From contig CM022673.1 in the NCBI GenBank assembly GCA_012295275.1, positions 25,562,261-25,624,260 of the forward strand: a stretch of DNA of 62,000 nucleotides, in the 5' to 3' direction. Numbering within the stretch: the first letter of the stretch is position 1; every line of letters starts with the position of its first letter. The notes beneath the pieces are model-generated. The model did not search any database and had not been told where the DNA came from. It saw only the letters and a list, made by a program, of their open reading frames with translations. Position numbers and translations under genes: made by a program. Shown piece after piece: positions 37,836 to 50,746 of the stretch. The DNA comes from Chrysomallon squamiferum. Taxonomy: Eukaryota > Mollusca > Gastropoda > Neomphalida > Peltospiridae.

Positions 37836-38484
37836 CTTCACTTTTTTAATTTGGATACATCGTTCGAATACGGAACGTTAGCTGTTATTTAGCTTCGCTG
37901 TAGTACGAGTTTACTGCACAGAGTTTTTTCCCCTGACTTGCATTTCATTTTCTAATAATAGCTGTTACTTGCAAAAGTGCACAATACACAACCGTAATCG
38001 TAGTGGTATTTGTCAATTACTCTGATCTTCAATACATGAATTCTTTTAAATGTTACAATTAAATACATTTAGACAAAAAAAAAAGAAAGTACCTACACTT
38101 TTCCTTTTCTGAATGCAGTATTAGTTTATTAATTTGTGTTAAATTTTTTATTATTATTATTTTATTATTATTATTATTTTCCAAAATATATATTTTTAGA
38201 GTGTTTTACAGATATTTGAAAATTTATTCAGTATATAAATATTATTTTGCATTTTGCGATGCGTTTTTCTTTTGTCTAGTTTCATTTTGCGGACGTCTCT
38301 ACATTAGTCATTTCACGTTTGTATTGCTGCAACACTTTCTACAAGTTGTGTTCACATACTTTCATTATTTAACAAAATTAATATAATTACAAAGAATTTA
38401 ATTTAGCACATAGAAGAAATATGATTTTTTGACTTTTCTTGTCTTGTAACCGTATACGTGTGATGAATGAATGACAACCTTGAG

Positions 38485-38539
38485 CGGGGAATTCCAAGTA
38501 ATTTTCCACACCTAAAAATTTTCCATGCTCAGCAAATTT
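38485..38539. repeat. Dispersed 55-bp repeat, copy 2
   Basis: Same orientation as the copy at 32708-32762, about 85-90% identical by eye; similarity ends sharply after AGCA. Both may be fragments of an unidentified interspersed element. Confidence 0.7.
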
Positions 38540-39575
38540 GCATGCGCAACGATAGCTGTTAGTTGAGTTTTGAGTTGCGGCGTTGCCAGTACAGGTATAT
38601 ACAATAGAGAACTTAATACCTAGGCTTTTATCTACAGGCAGAAAGTTCGGTTTGCAACAATAAATATGAGTAATGCCGATGCATGAAGGAAAATTTTAAT
38701 CTTCAATTTATTTTCGTTTCGTATTTCATATAAGGTTATAGCTTGGGAAGCTGCACTGAACTTACAATGTTCAAACGCATATACATATACAGTTAAATAC
38801 ACACATAGGCACACGCTAATAATAAATATATACATTAAAATCTACATCATAAGTGCACAAAATAAGATAAATTACCTGGTTGTTGTTTTAAAAAAAAAAA
38901 AAAAAAAAAAATGTTTATATCTGAATGCAGATTTATGTCAAATTTTGCAACTCATAGAGGCAAAACGATGCAATAATTTCTTTTTCATAGCTAAATTTGT
39001 ACACTTACAACAGCGCCAGATTTTTAAATCGTTCGCTGTTAGATGACAATCGATTAAAAAGTTGCACGGTTAACTTTACGCAATCCAGCCAATTTCAATA
39101 TGGCGCCTATTGTATTTCCAATACTCCCGAAGTTAACCTTCGTAGATTTCCGGAGAATTCCGGGTAGTAATATGCAGTGCGTCATTAGTAAAGCGCATTC
39201 AGACACGACTTGTCGCATCGATTTGTATCGTACAACTGAACGTACAGATAAAATTAGGAACAGTCTGAAGTTTTGTACATCATTATGCTTTTCTTGAATA
39301 CATTTTTGAGCCAACGAAAAACTGATAAATAAATGAATAAATAAATCAATCAAAACGTTCGATTTTTAAAAGGAAATAAGCCATAACCTAATCAGTACGA
39401 TCTGTATTTGAGATGGTGTTATGAGATTACTGTCTTTCTCACTCGTATCAAGATACTGTTTGATCGTAGTAGTCGTACAGTGAGAAATCCGCTCAGTATG
39501 TAATGATCGAGTATCTTCTTTTTATTTATTTACTATTTTCAACTTTTCTCTTTTTCTTTATTTTCATTTCTTTGT

Positions 39576-39615
<40 letters not shown>

Positions 39616-39792
39616 TAAATTTTATTTACTTTTATTATCCTAACGTTGCAGTTTACTAAATATTACTTAACTGTAGGCAGTTTGGTAATTAAAACAGAAC
39701 TGAAATCTCATATTCCAAACTAACGCAAAGGTATATTTAAAAATATAGTTTTAAGCAAAGACTCAGAAAATAGTTTAAAATAAATAAATATA

Positions 39793-39870
<78 letters not shown>

Positions 39871-41762
39871 TAATAATAAATAAATAAATAAATAAATAAA
39901 TAAAATAATAAATAAATAAATAAAATACAAAATAATAAATAAATAAATAAATAAATAAATAATCGGTACAGCTTTAATAGAAGTCTGTGTTTGGACATGG
40001 AATAGCAGTGATTCACTGCTTGGCTTAGAACTGCTCGAATTCTGCAAATTACGGCTCATTCTCACGTTGCGAATTAGGATCATTTTCACCCACTTTCAAG
40101 ATCAATAGTCTGGACCTCCAGCGTGTTTATTTATTTATTTTTTTTTTCATGACTGCAGTCTCCATTTATCTTGTGCAACATACGAACACCTGCTTTAAAA
40201 GGGATTTAATTAGATTTTAAAATGACAAACGGCTGTAACAATATTGTGCAATGGGCAACATATATTCATGTTGACTATAACACCACCAACGATGAAAATA
40301 AATAGATAAATAAATAATATTATTATTCTTAAGGCTTACGACGGAAAGTTTCATTGTTGATTCTACTGGACTAGCGCTGTGTTGTGGAAAAAAACGACAT
40401 TCTGACCGTTACGGCATTAATTGATTCACGTGAAAAGAATAACCCAGCTTGATAATATTGTCATAAAAGAACGAAAATAGCCGAAAGGGCTTTGCGAGAT
40501 ATCTATTCAAACAGTTTAACCTTTTCAAATACGTAGTTGTTAATGTCACTGATAAAAAAAAAAAAAAATAAAAAATAAAAAGTGTTCTGTGGTTCCCCTT
40601 TTGTCATCCAGAATGTATTCAGAAATCCGAGGTTCCACCAGAAAGCACGATATAGAGCGTGACCATTTTAAATACTTCACGTACATTTCTTCATCAGTAA
40701 ATCTGAATGAAATCCCAGTGTTTCTGCTTAAAGAACTTTGGGTCGTGTGTGTATACATACATACATACATACATACATACATACATACATACATACATAC
40801 ATACAACAAAAATATATATATATATATATATATATAACACATATATATATATATATAAAGAATATATATATATATATATATTATTTTTATTATTACTTTT
40901 TTAAACATATGAAATAATTATAACTAAATTGGGTAACTTGCCTATGTCTTTTTATAAGAATAATATTTCGTACAATGGATTATTATTGTTGTTAAATGTT
41001 TTGCTGGACAATTTGTAATGGACAAAAATTGGAAAACAAAGCATGTTATTTGTAAATTAAAATATCAAAATGAATTTAAATATACATTATAAAATTCAAG
41101 GCAAGAGCTCTGAACTTACCAATAATAATTACTATATTTTTGCATCTAATGAAGCAAATCTGTAATATTTTATATTATTATGCACTGACATTAACCAGTT
41201 TATTTACAAGTTCGAACAATAATTAATTAAAAGTCGAATTTCTGTAATTTTTCTCGTTTTCTAGAGAACGATTTCATTGCCAAAAAAATAAAATAAAAAA
41301 ATAAAAAAATAACTAAGGATCTGTTCATAAAGTCTGACATGCGAAAAATATGCAGAGAAGGAATCTCACCCGACAACATAAATGTATGTAATTACAAAAT
41401 CCTAATTGAATATCATTTGTATTTAATATTTATGTAAACGTCCATTCCAATTGTCTACCGTTCTTTTGTCCAGGGAGGAAAATCGATGTACCACTGTTCA
41501 CATGAGCAAGGATGAAGGTCGACAAAAAAAAAAAATAAAAAATCACTTATTTTACGCTACGTCCTTCACAGATATTCACTAAATGATTTTACTCTTATTT
41601 TAACAGTGCGTTTATATGACGAGATATACTTTTGGAACCATTAACGTTTTCGTTATCTAAACTGAGATTACTGTCCTTACAAATAATAAATATATTTTAG
41701 AATACATGTATGCTTGATTTGTTTGTTTATTTGTTTGTTTGTTTTTTTTATTTATTTTTTTT

Positions 41763-41796
<34 letters not shown>

Positions 41797-42267
41797 GTAG
41801 AAGTGTATTTTCTTTACAACATAACAACCTACTTGTTTTAGGACTGGGCATCCATACTTTTGTTCTTATTGTTTTCATTATTTATAATTAATAACAGTAA
41901 AAAAAAAAAAAAATTATAAATAAATATATTATTCTTCGATAGTAATGTCACTGTTGAAAACGATATCATCTTTTTAATTTTCAACTTTTAACTTTAATCA
42001 TTATTTTATTAAAAAAAAAAAAAAAAAAAAAAAAGGTAATAATAATAAAAAAAACATAACTGTTCATTTTTAGCTTGTTCTTCAGTGATGTACTTACGTC
42101 AAAATTAAATGAGCAAGCCAAATGCCGGACAGAGTTACACGCAATGTTTAATATTTAAAAAAAATGTCTCTTCTCTCATCAGCAAGATGGCGACAGGTCA
42201 CGAGGTCCGTTGAACGAGATTTGCAAGAACTCCAAGAATAAGAAGTCAAAAAATTAAAAACCAACAG

Positions 42268-42549
42268 CTACAAACTTCGCAAAGGAAAATTTGCGCGTTT
42301 CATGGTCACTGGTTTTTCACGGTCGTCAGTGAAGCTTTTCAAGGTTGTGTTCGAGTACTGTGAACAGTTCAACGAACTTAAAATCTTACTCGGTAATATT
42401 TTTCCTTCTCTTGGAAATTTTACGTACTTTTGCTGACTCCGACACATTTCTCTTACTCTCTGGTTACATACATCAGCTGTGATGTATAACGTAACACTTC
42501 CCAAGCTGTTTAGCGCTTTCGTAACGCGGTCTGGTAAAGCAATCATGTT
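42268..42549 (-). CDS. Candidate terminal exon of an unidentified protein
   Basis: A minus-strand acceptor (CGCTTGCAG, AG at 42551-42550) opens a 93-codon frame starting NMIALPDRVTKALNSLG and ending ANFPLRSL then TAG. Composition is ordinary for protein (it includes Cys, Arg and Gln), unlike the low-complexity frames elsewhere here. The frame also stays open upstream to an ATG at 42624. I do not recognise the family and found no partner exon. It could be a terminal exon, a retro-element fragment or chance. Confidence 0.3.
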   Translation of the reverse strand, partial: NMIALPDRVTKALNSLGSVTLYITADVCNQRVREMCRSQQKYVKFPREGKILPSKILSSLNCSQYSNTTLKSFTDDREKPVTMKRANFPLRSL

Positions 42550-44035
42550 CTGCAAGCGATAATGATCTGTAATGTATAGACAGGAGAAACAGCACGTGCA
42601 TTTTACTTTATTATAATGAAACACAAGTGCACGAACTGTATTAGGCTACATGCAAAAGAAAAAATTCATTTTAAAGCCAGTATTCGTAGAAATTATGTGG
42701 AGACAGATTGGTTTAGTTTTCTATCCTTTGTGAAGGAATGTCAACAATTTTAGATTCTCGGACGAGATGCTGCTATCTTGACAGCTCCGAACACTGATGA
42801 TTCATTTCAGCTTTTATATACCTTGAAAAAAAAATATATATCGTGTTTTAAAAGGACAAAAAAAAAAAATATGTGCCATTATGGTAAAAAAAAAAAAAAA
42901 GGGGTTATCGGACATTTTAAAAAATCCATCAAAAAGATGGTAACATGTATCAAATTTTAATGTGTTATTTGCCCACAAGAAAAGAAAAAAACGGGGGAAA
43001 GAATAAATGTGTTATTTAACGACACCTTCACGCATCATATTATGAACAAAGTAACAAGTCAAATATGTGATTTGTGCTATCATAACAAGATTAAAAACAA
43101 CAACAACAACAGCAACAAAAACCGCTATTGTGCATGTAACTGAGCAGTTAACAGCAAGGAATCTTTTATATACACGCTTTTTCTTTGGCCCAGAAATTTG
43201 ATAAAGCAGTCAACGGTGAAGGGTTCGGAATGGGGAAGTAGCCACGTGGGTGTGTAGCTTGCCACGTGTTCCCTCAGTGACACTCATCTCGTATCCTTAT
43301 TACAATTATTCTTTCGTAGTTTACTGAGATATATATATAATTCGTAAGTTCAACGACCTATTATGCACACAGTCTGACCACACCACTTGACGCTTCAGTG
43401 ATCACAAAGCGTAGTTTTCCTTTCTATAATCACATGGTTAATGAGTGACATTTATTTTAATTTTAAATATCGTCCTTTTTTTCTTTCTCTCTCGTCTTTT
43501 CTGCCTTTCGTTTTTTTTCTTTTCTCCCACCCCTTCTTGTTGTTTATAAATATTTCTCCATATTTGCAGTGAAAAAAAAAATGTTCGGCGCGACAAAATA
43601 AGTGAAATATTTTGAGAGAAAAATTAAAATTAGCTTTGCAAATGCCGAGATGTTAAACGCAGAGAGGAAACCATGGGGACCGGAAGAAGAGAGGTTCCGT
43701 TGATGGAATTTTCCCTCATGGATGCAAGTCACGTTGACATATAATAGCGTGCATGTATGATATGGTTGATTATATATATATATGTCACACAAAAAGTAAA
43801 TGTACATGCAAAATAAAAGTTATTTCACGGTAAATTTAAATATTATGCACATACACATCACCGTAACTAGACTCTTTTTTGAAATGAGGCAAAAAAAACA
43901 CTTTTTAAATTTGGGGGCCGCTTATGTCGGTAGACTGCAAACGGTAACCGTAGTCATAAACGAATTCATTCAGCGGATATCGTTTCTATGGGAATAGAGA
44001 TTAATATTTTTTATATATTTTTTTAATTAAAATCT

Positions 44036-44036
44036 T

Positions 44037-44080
<44 letters not shown>
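44036..44080. repeat. (AT)n microsatellite
   Basis: Uninterrupted AT run of about 45 bp downstream of the intact acidic-protein gene. Confidence 0.95.
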
Positions 44081-44082
<2 letters not shown>

Positions 44083-44707
44083 TTTTGAGAGAAAAATTAA
44101 AATTATATAAATAATAATAAAAATCGTTATAATTTCGGTATCTACGTACAAAACATACAGGTCTTGGAAAGGCGATCCATATTGCAATTATTAAGTTTAA
44201 AACTACATGTACGACCTCAGTTTTCATAACAGACAGTACAAATCTTCATGTTTTTTTTTTTTAAAGACCAGTTTCAGTTGTGGTAGAGATTATTGACATG
44301 TACATGTTTGTTTTTGAAAATATTTCTTCTTTTCAAATAGCTTCTAGTTATTTGGCTTTGCGATCCTTTTTCAGCCTCCTTCAACCACATTTCCAGTTAA
44401 ACTTTTATTATATAAAATATATATTGTGAAATAATTATTTTTTTAAAAAAGTAACATGTAACATTCTTCAAGAATTTACACTTTGTGAATTCGTTTATTT
44501 CGCTTCTCTCCCCTAGACTGTCTTTTAGAGAAATTACACTTCCTTTCATTTGATATATATATGTCTTTCAAAAACTTGTGAAATATATCGTCATATAGCA
44601 TAACCCTGTTTATATATGCGTTCTAAATTATTTCTAAAATATAACATTAATGGGATAGACATGATAGTGAAAGACTGAAAACAATTATTATATTTAATAT
44701 AACATTT

Positions 44708-44713
44708 TTTATT
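44708..44713 (-). terminator. Polyadenylation signal AATAAA, acidic protein gene copy 1
   Basis: AATAAA on the minus strand, 54 bases after the stop codon. The equivalent signal of copy 2 is at 49578-49583. Confidence 0.65.
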
Positions 44714-44766
44714 CAAGATCAGATCGAATCCTTTATTCGTTGAACAAGAGAGAACTCGGAGGTTGT

Positions 44767-46033
44767 CTATGTCGATGTCTCGGGAACAGCTTCGGTGGTG
44801 ACAGGTTTGCCTGTTGTCACTCGATCAGCATCTAAAACAGAGAAAAAACACATATTACTCTTTTATTTCTCCGTGCAGATGCGGGTCTTGTTTTATTTAT
44901 TCATCACTTTATCTTTGCTTGTATGCAACTAATATATTTCATCAGCTCTTTTGCTTCTACCTCTTTTCGGTGCTTCCTGCTCCGATTCTTCTTCCTTCGT
45001 CAGTTCCTCTTCGAGTTTTTCTTCTTCACTTTCCTCTTCAGAAAGTTCTTCGGCTACCTCTTTGGCTGCTTCTTCTATGTCTTGTTTATTTTCTGCATCG
45101 GCTTCGTCAATTTCTTTGTCCTGACCTTCCATCACTTCTTTCAGAGCATCGCTGACCATGGTGTCAATGGTGTCCGCTGCTTTGGTCAGCGCCTGGGCAG
45201 CCTCGGTTTCTTTCCTCTGAGCGAGAACATTCCCCAGCAGTCTCAGGTCGTCTGACATATCCACCAAGTCTGAGCTAGACATGTCATCCAGACTGTCATC
45301 ATCCAGCACTTCACCCAGATCAGTGTCGTCGTCTATCATGTCCAATAAAGAATCATCATCATCGTCATCATCATCGTCATCATCCTCCAAAGCTGCCAAA
45401 AGCAAAGCATCGGATTCTCCATCGTCATCAGCGCTTAACAGCGTGTCTATCTCTGCACCATCATCGCAAGATCCTTCTGAATACAAAGAATCGTAAAACA
45501 GTTTGGATTAACATTACAGGAATGAGTGAACGAGCGTTTATTACATTATTATTATCATTATTATTATTATAATTATTATTATTATTATTATTATTATTGT
45601 TATTTGGTGCATAATAATAATAATTGTTGTCCTCTTCACGCCTCTCTCACTTTTCGATCTTCTGTGTCTTGTTTATTTTCTGCATCAGCTTCATCTATTT
45701 TTTTAGTAGCTGTGATTTTTGTCTATGAACCGTCCCTGAATAGTGTATCAAATATTGCACAATTACTATCCGATACGTTTGCTTTAGTAAAAACATTCGA
45801 CAAAATCTTTATTATCAGTGGTTGTAATTCTTTGCAACTGACCTTCTCTGAAAATTCATTATGTAATAACTAATCTGAGAAGCATTGAAATGGAATCGGC
45901 AAGAAAGTATTATTATACTTTATAAAATAAAATAAAATACTTGGAAATTAGACTTACCCCCATCATTCACTGTAATTTTGTAGCCGAAAGCTGTTGTTGC
46001 CAAAAGACACAGAAGAAAGACACAAAATTTCAT
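44767..46033 (-). CDS. Secreted Asp/Glu-rich acidic protein, copy 1 (intact)
   Basis: Three coding exons, 46033-45958, 45476-44961 and 44831-44767, preceded by a 5' UTR exon ending at 46747; 218 aa. Exon 2 starts exactly at the ATG and encodes a signal peptide (MKFCVFLLCLLATTAFG), then YKITVNDG. The large exon encodes an acidic region with an 11-Asp run and DDD clusters, then a less acidic, probably helical segment (LRLLGNVLAQRKETEAAQAL), then a Glu/Lys-rich tail. The last exon adds a Thr-rich end after a dibasic KR. Only one or two Cys follow the signal peptide. The family is not recognised. Secretion and extreme acidity suggest calcium binding, as in shell or matrix proteins, but that is inference. 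A frameshifted tandem copy lies 5 kb upstream. Confidence 0.85.
45655..45704 (-). pseudogene. Fragment of the acidic-protein exon inside intron 2
   Basis: About 46-50 bp, including TCTTGTTTATTTTCTGCATC on the plus strand, match part of the large acidic exon (45073-45118) with a few substitutions. They would encode a piece like EADAENKQD. The fragment lies between exon 2 and exon 3 of the intact copy and has no splice sites of its own. Confidence 0.6.
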
Positions 46034-46096
46034 CTGTAAACAAAAACGTACTTATGTATATACATGTCTCTCTGCCCATTTCAGTATGTATGTATG

Positions 46097-46130
<34 letters not shown>

Positions 46131-46192
46131 TAGATATAAGCAATTCCTTATTTCTTTCTTTCTTTCTTTTTGTATTGTTGTTGTTATTATTG

Positions 46193-46227
<35 letters not shown>

Positions 46228-46746
46228 GCTAATTTATTAACTGTTGATTTATTTATTTTATGAGATTGATTTAAATACAAGAACGATGTTCTTCAAACTA
46301 GGCTTTCTTCAGCTCTTTGGTTCTTTCCTAGTTATGTTCTAATTTATTTTCCTGTAACTACGTTTAAAGATACCGGTTGGTGTCTAGGTTTTTAAAAATA
46401 AAATAACAGTCTATGCGTGTATATATAACATTCTGTTAATTCACTTCTATGTTTAGTTATCAGTGATACTGACTGTTTAATGTGGAGATAACTAGTTTAT
46501 GTCTATGTCATTAACATCATCACAAATCAAAAGTATTTAGGAAACTATTTTAAAAAGAAAGAAAGAAAATATTTGAACTGTAAAATAAAATTGTTCTTGA
46601 AATAACACTGAAATAGTTAAGGTTAAAAAATGTCAGTTTCTCTTTACAGTAATATTAAAATAATTTAACTAAAATTACTTTTATCTAGTTTTGAATTAAC
46701 CAAAAAAAAAAAAAAAAAAAATTATTATTATAAAATATTGAATTAC

Positions 46747-46797
46747 CTTGTTCGTTGAGGTAGATGCTATAAATTTGCTGACTGAAGTGATGATGAT
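46747..46797 (-). other. 5' UTR exon of acidic protein gene copy 1
   Basis: The donor AACAAG|GTAATTC at 46747/46746 and the upstream TATA box delimit a short leader exon. The matching exon in copy 2 ends at 51410 and is nearly identical. The transcription start is placed about 25-30 bases after the TATA box. Confidence 0.6.
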
Positions 46798-46818
46798 GTT
46801 AATGTCCAAGAAGAGGTG

Positions 46819-46930
46819 TTTTTATAAGAACTAACATGTTAATTGGCTAACAGCTGTTTCTAGTAATGAATTCATACCGAATATCCAATGAATTATTTTA
46901 CATTTAATTTACATTGGTCAGGTAATTTAT
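46819..46930 (-). promoter_or_regulatory. TATA-box promoter of acidic protein gene copy 1
   Basis: TATAAAAA on the minus strand at 46826-46819, preceded by GTTAGCCAATTAACATGTTAG (20 of these bases include a CCAAT box at 46846-46842) and an E-box CAGCTG (46851-46856). About 110 bp are conserved with the other copy (51482-51600), which loses the CCAAT to CTAAT. Confidence 0.65.
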
Positions 46931-46939
46931 ATTCATAAT

Positions 46940-47588
46940 ATCCTTTACTGCTTTTAAGAGTAGATTACTGCATTGTTTCACAGTTATAACATTATCATAA
47001 ATAGCTTCATAGTGTATTTATATAGTATTTAAATTTCCCAATGAAAGAACAGCATTAATAATGACGATATGATGATGTAAACAGAAAAATCTTCTTTGTC
47101 GCTTCTGCATTCATTTTGATGATACAACACGAACAAACACCAAAAGCAGCGTTATGATTAAGGTTTGTAATACATGTGTTTAAAAACAAATATTTTGAAT
47201 TGTTTTTCTTTTATTATTGGCATTTAGAATTTTGCCGGTAGATAGATTTTCAAAACGTAAATAATAGTTTTCAATGCGGATACCTAACAAACACTTCATG
47301 TTGTTTCAAAACGAAATTCAACTATTTACATTTGTAACTGAAATTTCATGAAAACAATTAACTACAACTTCCATTACTGCTATTGCTATTACTTCTATTT
47401 AACAGTATTATTGATTTATTTATTTATTATCGCTCTTATCGACTTCATGACCATCATTATTTAGCAGGCTACAAACGCATTTAATTTATTTTTGCTGATA
47501 TTTCATCTTTTCAAATAACACTTTTTTCTTTGTCTTCCGCAAACCTTTATACCAGACTTTCCGTGATGCTTGTACTGTACATAAAACA

Positions 47589-47627
<39 letters not shown>

Positions 47628-49054
47628 CTTAATAATAACAGAAGAAGAAGAAGAAGAAGAAAGAACAAAACACATGAAAAAAATGGTTCTTTGAAACGTT
47701 TTAATATAATCGTTCGAATGGCGATACATTCTGAAATTTCTAAAATGTCAGATGGCCTAGCCTTTTAAAATTTCGCCTCGGTGGCCATTTTCTCCAGTGA
47801 GTCTCTATATGGTTTATAACAATTCAGTGTTTTTGTCATAAACGTTGGTCGAGTTATCAAATAAAAAAATTTATTTCATCATTTCACCCTAACTGGACAG
47901 CAGTGCTGAAAATATTCCGATAAATTTAAATAAATCATCATTTTCCAAGATGGCTGCCATCCATTATCGAGCTGTGCTACACAGTTTGTACAGTATATTT
48001 GTCTTAAATTATATTTAAAACCATCAAGGGTTTCAACTGATTATTCTTTACAAATTATGATGGTATTAAAAGTTATTTATAAAAAAAAATAATTTGTATA
48101 TTCAGAATCCAAGATCATTACGAAGTTTGGTAATACATTTCCGGCAAAAAATTCCTATTGATAAAAACAATCACTTATAGACATTATAATCTCGGCCTCT
48201 TCTGCTTTGCTTGCTTTAATTCAAACTGGCATTGAAAAAAAAAAAAAAAAAAAAAAGGACTACATTCAGCGTGTTTTGTGCAAGTAAAAAAAAAAAAAGT
48301 CTATCTTATAAAAATGTCATGAGCAGAATATATCTGATATGAAAGATGATATTCTCAAACAATATGATCTTCGCTTACTACATGTAGCCGCAATAAATTA
48401 ACCTAGATTTACTAAATTCGATACAAAGACAATAGTAGCACGTACAAAGTGTTGTATTCGGAGTAGACAGATTGGTGTTATTACGACTGTTAATACTGTA
48501 ATGACATTCGTTGACAGTGTGGAAGGTTATCTGAACTTTTCTACTAAGAGATGATCAAGGACGATGCAGTAAAGAATGAAATAACAGATGACAATGGACT
48601 TCGCTTAAGTCTCTTTAACTGCCCTTGCTAAGCCTAAAATTTTATTATATCAAAGAAATTCATTTAGATACAGCTAATTAGAAAATTAACCCAGTTTAGC
48701 ATTGAAAAAGCATCTGTCATATTTCTTTTTCTCGTCTGAAAATAGGTTTCATATCTTTTTAATCTGATTTCTCCAAAAAAAAAAAAAAAAATTGTCTTAG
48801 TTGCAGTTATCTTGGGAAATGAACTCCATTTAGAAATCTTACGTTAATTTTTAATACAGTTAATTCAGCAGTATTTCACTTACAGAAAACAACACTGAAT
48901 GTATTTTTGATTCGCTACCTTTGAGGAATTTCTATGCTGATGTTGGTATATTTTGTGGCATTATCGACTCATATAAAATATTAACAAAATCTTCTTATAG
49001 GACTATTTTAAAAAAAAAAAAAAAAAAAAAGATAATTAAAGAAATATTTCAAAA

Positions 49055-49114
<60 letters not shown>

Positions 49115-49560
49115 TTCAAAATCAAATAGACACCATCTTCAAAATGGCTGCCATGCACAAATTTGTATCGACTTTTTTTTTTTTTAAATTATTATTATTT
49201 TTTTTTTTAGTGCTACTAATCATCTTGGAAAATGGCTACCATACTGAACTTTTTCAAACTACTAGGACATTTTTATTTTATAACCATTTTTATAACATTT
49301 GCAGTTTTTTAGCTGCATCACTATTCGAATAATTCTCCCAAACACTGTTAATAGTTATTTCGCTTTTCTCACCAAACTGTTTTCACAGAAGCTGTAATTC
49401 TTTCATTTCATTCGATGTATTAAGTCTTACACAGACTTGTGAAAAATAACACAAGTAAACCTAATCATATAGCTGTATAATTTTTCTGTTTTCTGTTTCA
49501 TTACAAATAATTACTGAAGTCAGACAGACAGGACAGTGAAATATTAAAACAAACAAATTA
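46940..49560. other. Interval between the acidic-protein gene copies
   Basis: AT-rich, with AAT/AAG runs at 47,590-47,660 and AAT at 49,055-49,113. Several short near-identical motifs around AAATGGCTGCCAT occur at 47,949, 49,143 and 49,231, with an inverted form near 47,780. No gene is seen. The duplicated unit seems to begin around 49,330, matching 44,490 onward. Confidence 0.5.
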
Positions 49561-49577
49561 TTATTTTAAAACAAAAT

Positions 49578-49583
49578 TTTATT
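49578..49583 (-). terminator. Polyadenylation signal AATAAA, acidic protein gene copy 2
   Basis: AATAAA on the minus strand within the last exon of copy 2, which starts after the acceptor GTTTTAG at 49664. Sequence beyond it also resembles the downstream flank of copy 1. Confidence 0.6.
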
Positions 49584-49716
49584 CGAGTTAAGATTTAATT
49601 TGTTAATTCGTTTGTTGATGTCGGTTGCCGGTCGGGAATGGATTGTCATCATGTCATCTACGTCTAAAACAAATAAAAACAATACATTACAAACAACACG
49701 ACAATAATATATTCTA

Positions 49717-49776
<60 letters not shown>

Positions 49777-50096
49777 TATAATAGTAATTATAATAATGAT
49801 GTTTGATTTATTTTTTTTTTTGTCTTTTTTAGTTTTCTTTCTTTTTTTTTTTTTTCTTTTTTTCTTCTTTTTTTTAGACATTTACCTAAACATAAATGAG
49901 AAGCTCTTGTAGCAAAAACGAATAGAAATAGAACTAGTAACGACAACATTGGTCATGATTGTTGCTGTCCTGGTGATAATAATAGTAATAGCGGTGGTTG
50001 TTATCGCTCTGCTTTTGAAAATAGATTTTTAACTATTTAATTTATTTTAATTTTATTTTATAAATTAAAATATATATATATATATACTTTTTCAGT

Positions 50097-50703
50097 CTAA
50101 TCTTTCTTCTCCTCCTCTTCTTCTTTTTTCAGTTCTTCGTCAAGTTGTTTCTCATCGCTTTCATCTTGAGCGATTTCTTCGGCTACTTCTTTGGCCGTTT
50201 CTTCTATATCTTGTTTATTTTCTGCGTTGGCTTTTTCAATTTCTTCGTCCAGACCACTGGCCACTTCTTTCAGAGCATCGCTGACCATGGTGTCAATGGT
50301 GTCCGCTGCTTTGGTCAGCGCCTGGGCAGCCTCGGTTTCTTTCCTCTGAGCGAGAACATTTCCCAGCAGTCTCAGGTCGTCTGACATATCCACCAAGTCT
50401 GAGCTAGACATGTCATCCAAGACTGTCATCATCCAGCAAGTCACCCAGATCAGTGTCGTCGTCTATCATGTCTAATAAAGAATCATCATCATCGTCATCA
50501 TCGTCGTCATCATCCAACGCTGCCAAAAGCAACTCATCGGAATCATCATCGTCGTCACCATCATCCATGTCGTCCATCAAAGCTTCCAGTTCTTCATCAT
50601 CGCAGCTTTCCTCTGAACACAAACAGTTAGAATTTGAATTAAGAATAAAATACAGGAGTGGATGAATTAGTGTTTATTAGGTTGTTATTTATTATTAACA
50701 TTA

Positions 50704-50746
<43 letters not shown>

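Larger units (their letters stand above)
35850..42267. other. Gene-poor interval
   Basis: About 6.4 kb dominated by AT-rich sequence, microsatellites and homopolymers. The 39,050-39,300 part is less AT-rich, with CpG and CAATATGGCGCC, and could be a promoter or first exon, but no splice-consistent coding chain emerged. Repeats include AAAT runs at 39,780-39,960, CATA at 40,755-40,805 and AT runs at 40,813-40,880. Confidence 0.5.

Noticed and set aside
39100-39353. Short frames on both strands around CAATATGGCGCC
   Set aside because: The sequence looks promoter-like, but neither frame links to other exons or resembles a known protein.
45281-45496. Poly-Ser open frame on the plus strand (also at 50453-50665)
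   Set aside because: Antisense of the poly-Asp (GAT/GAC) tract of the acidic protein exons.
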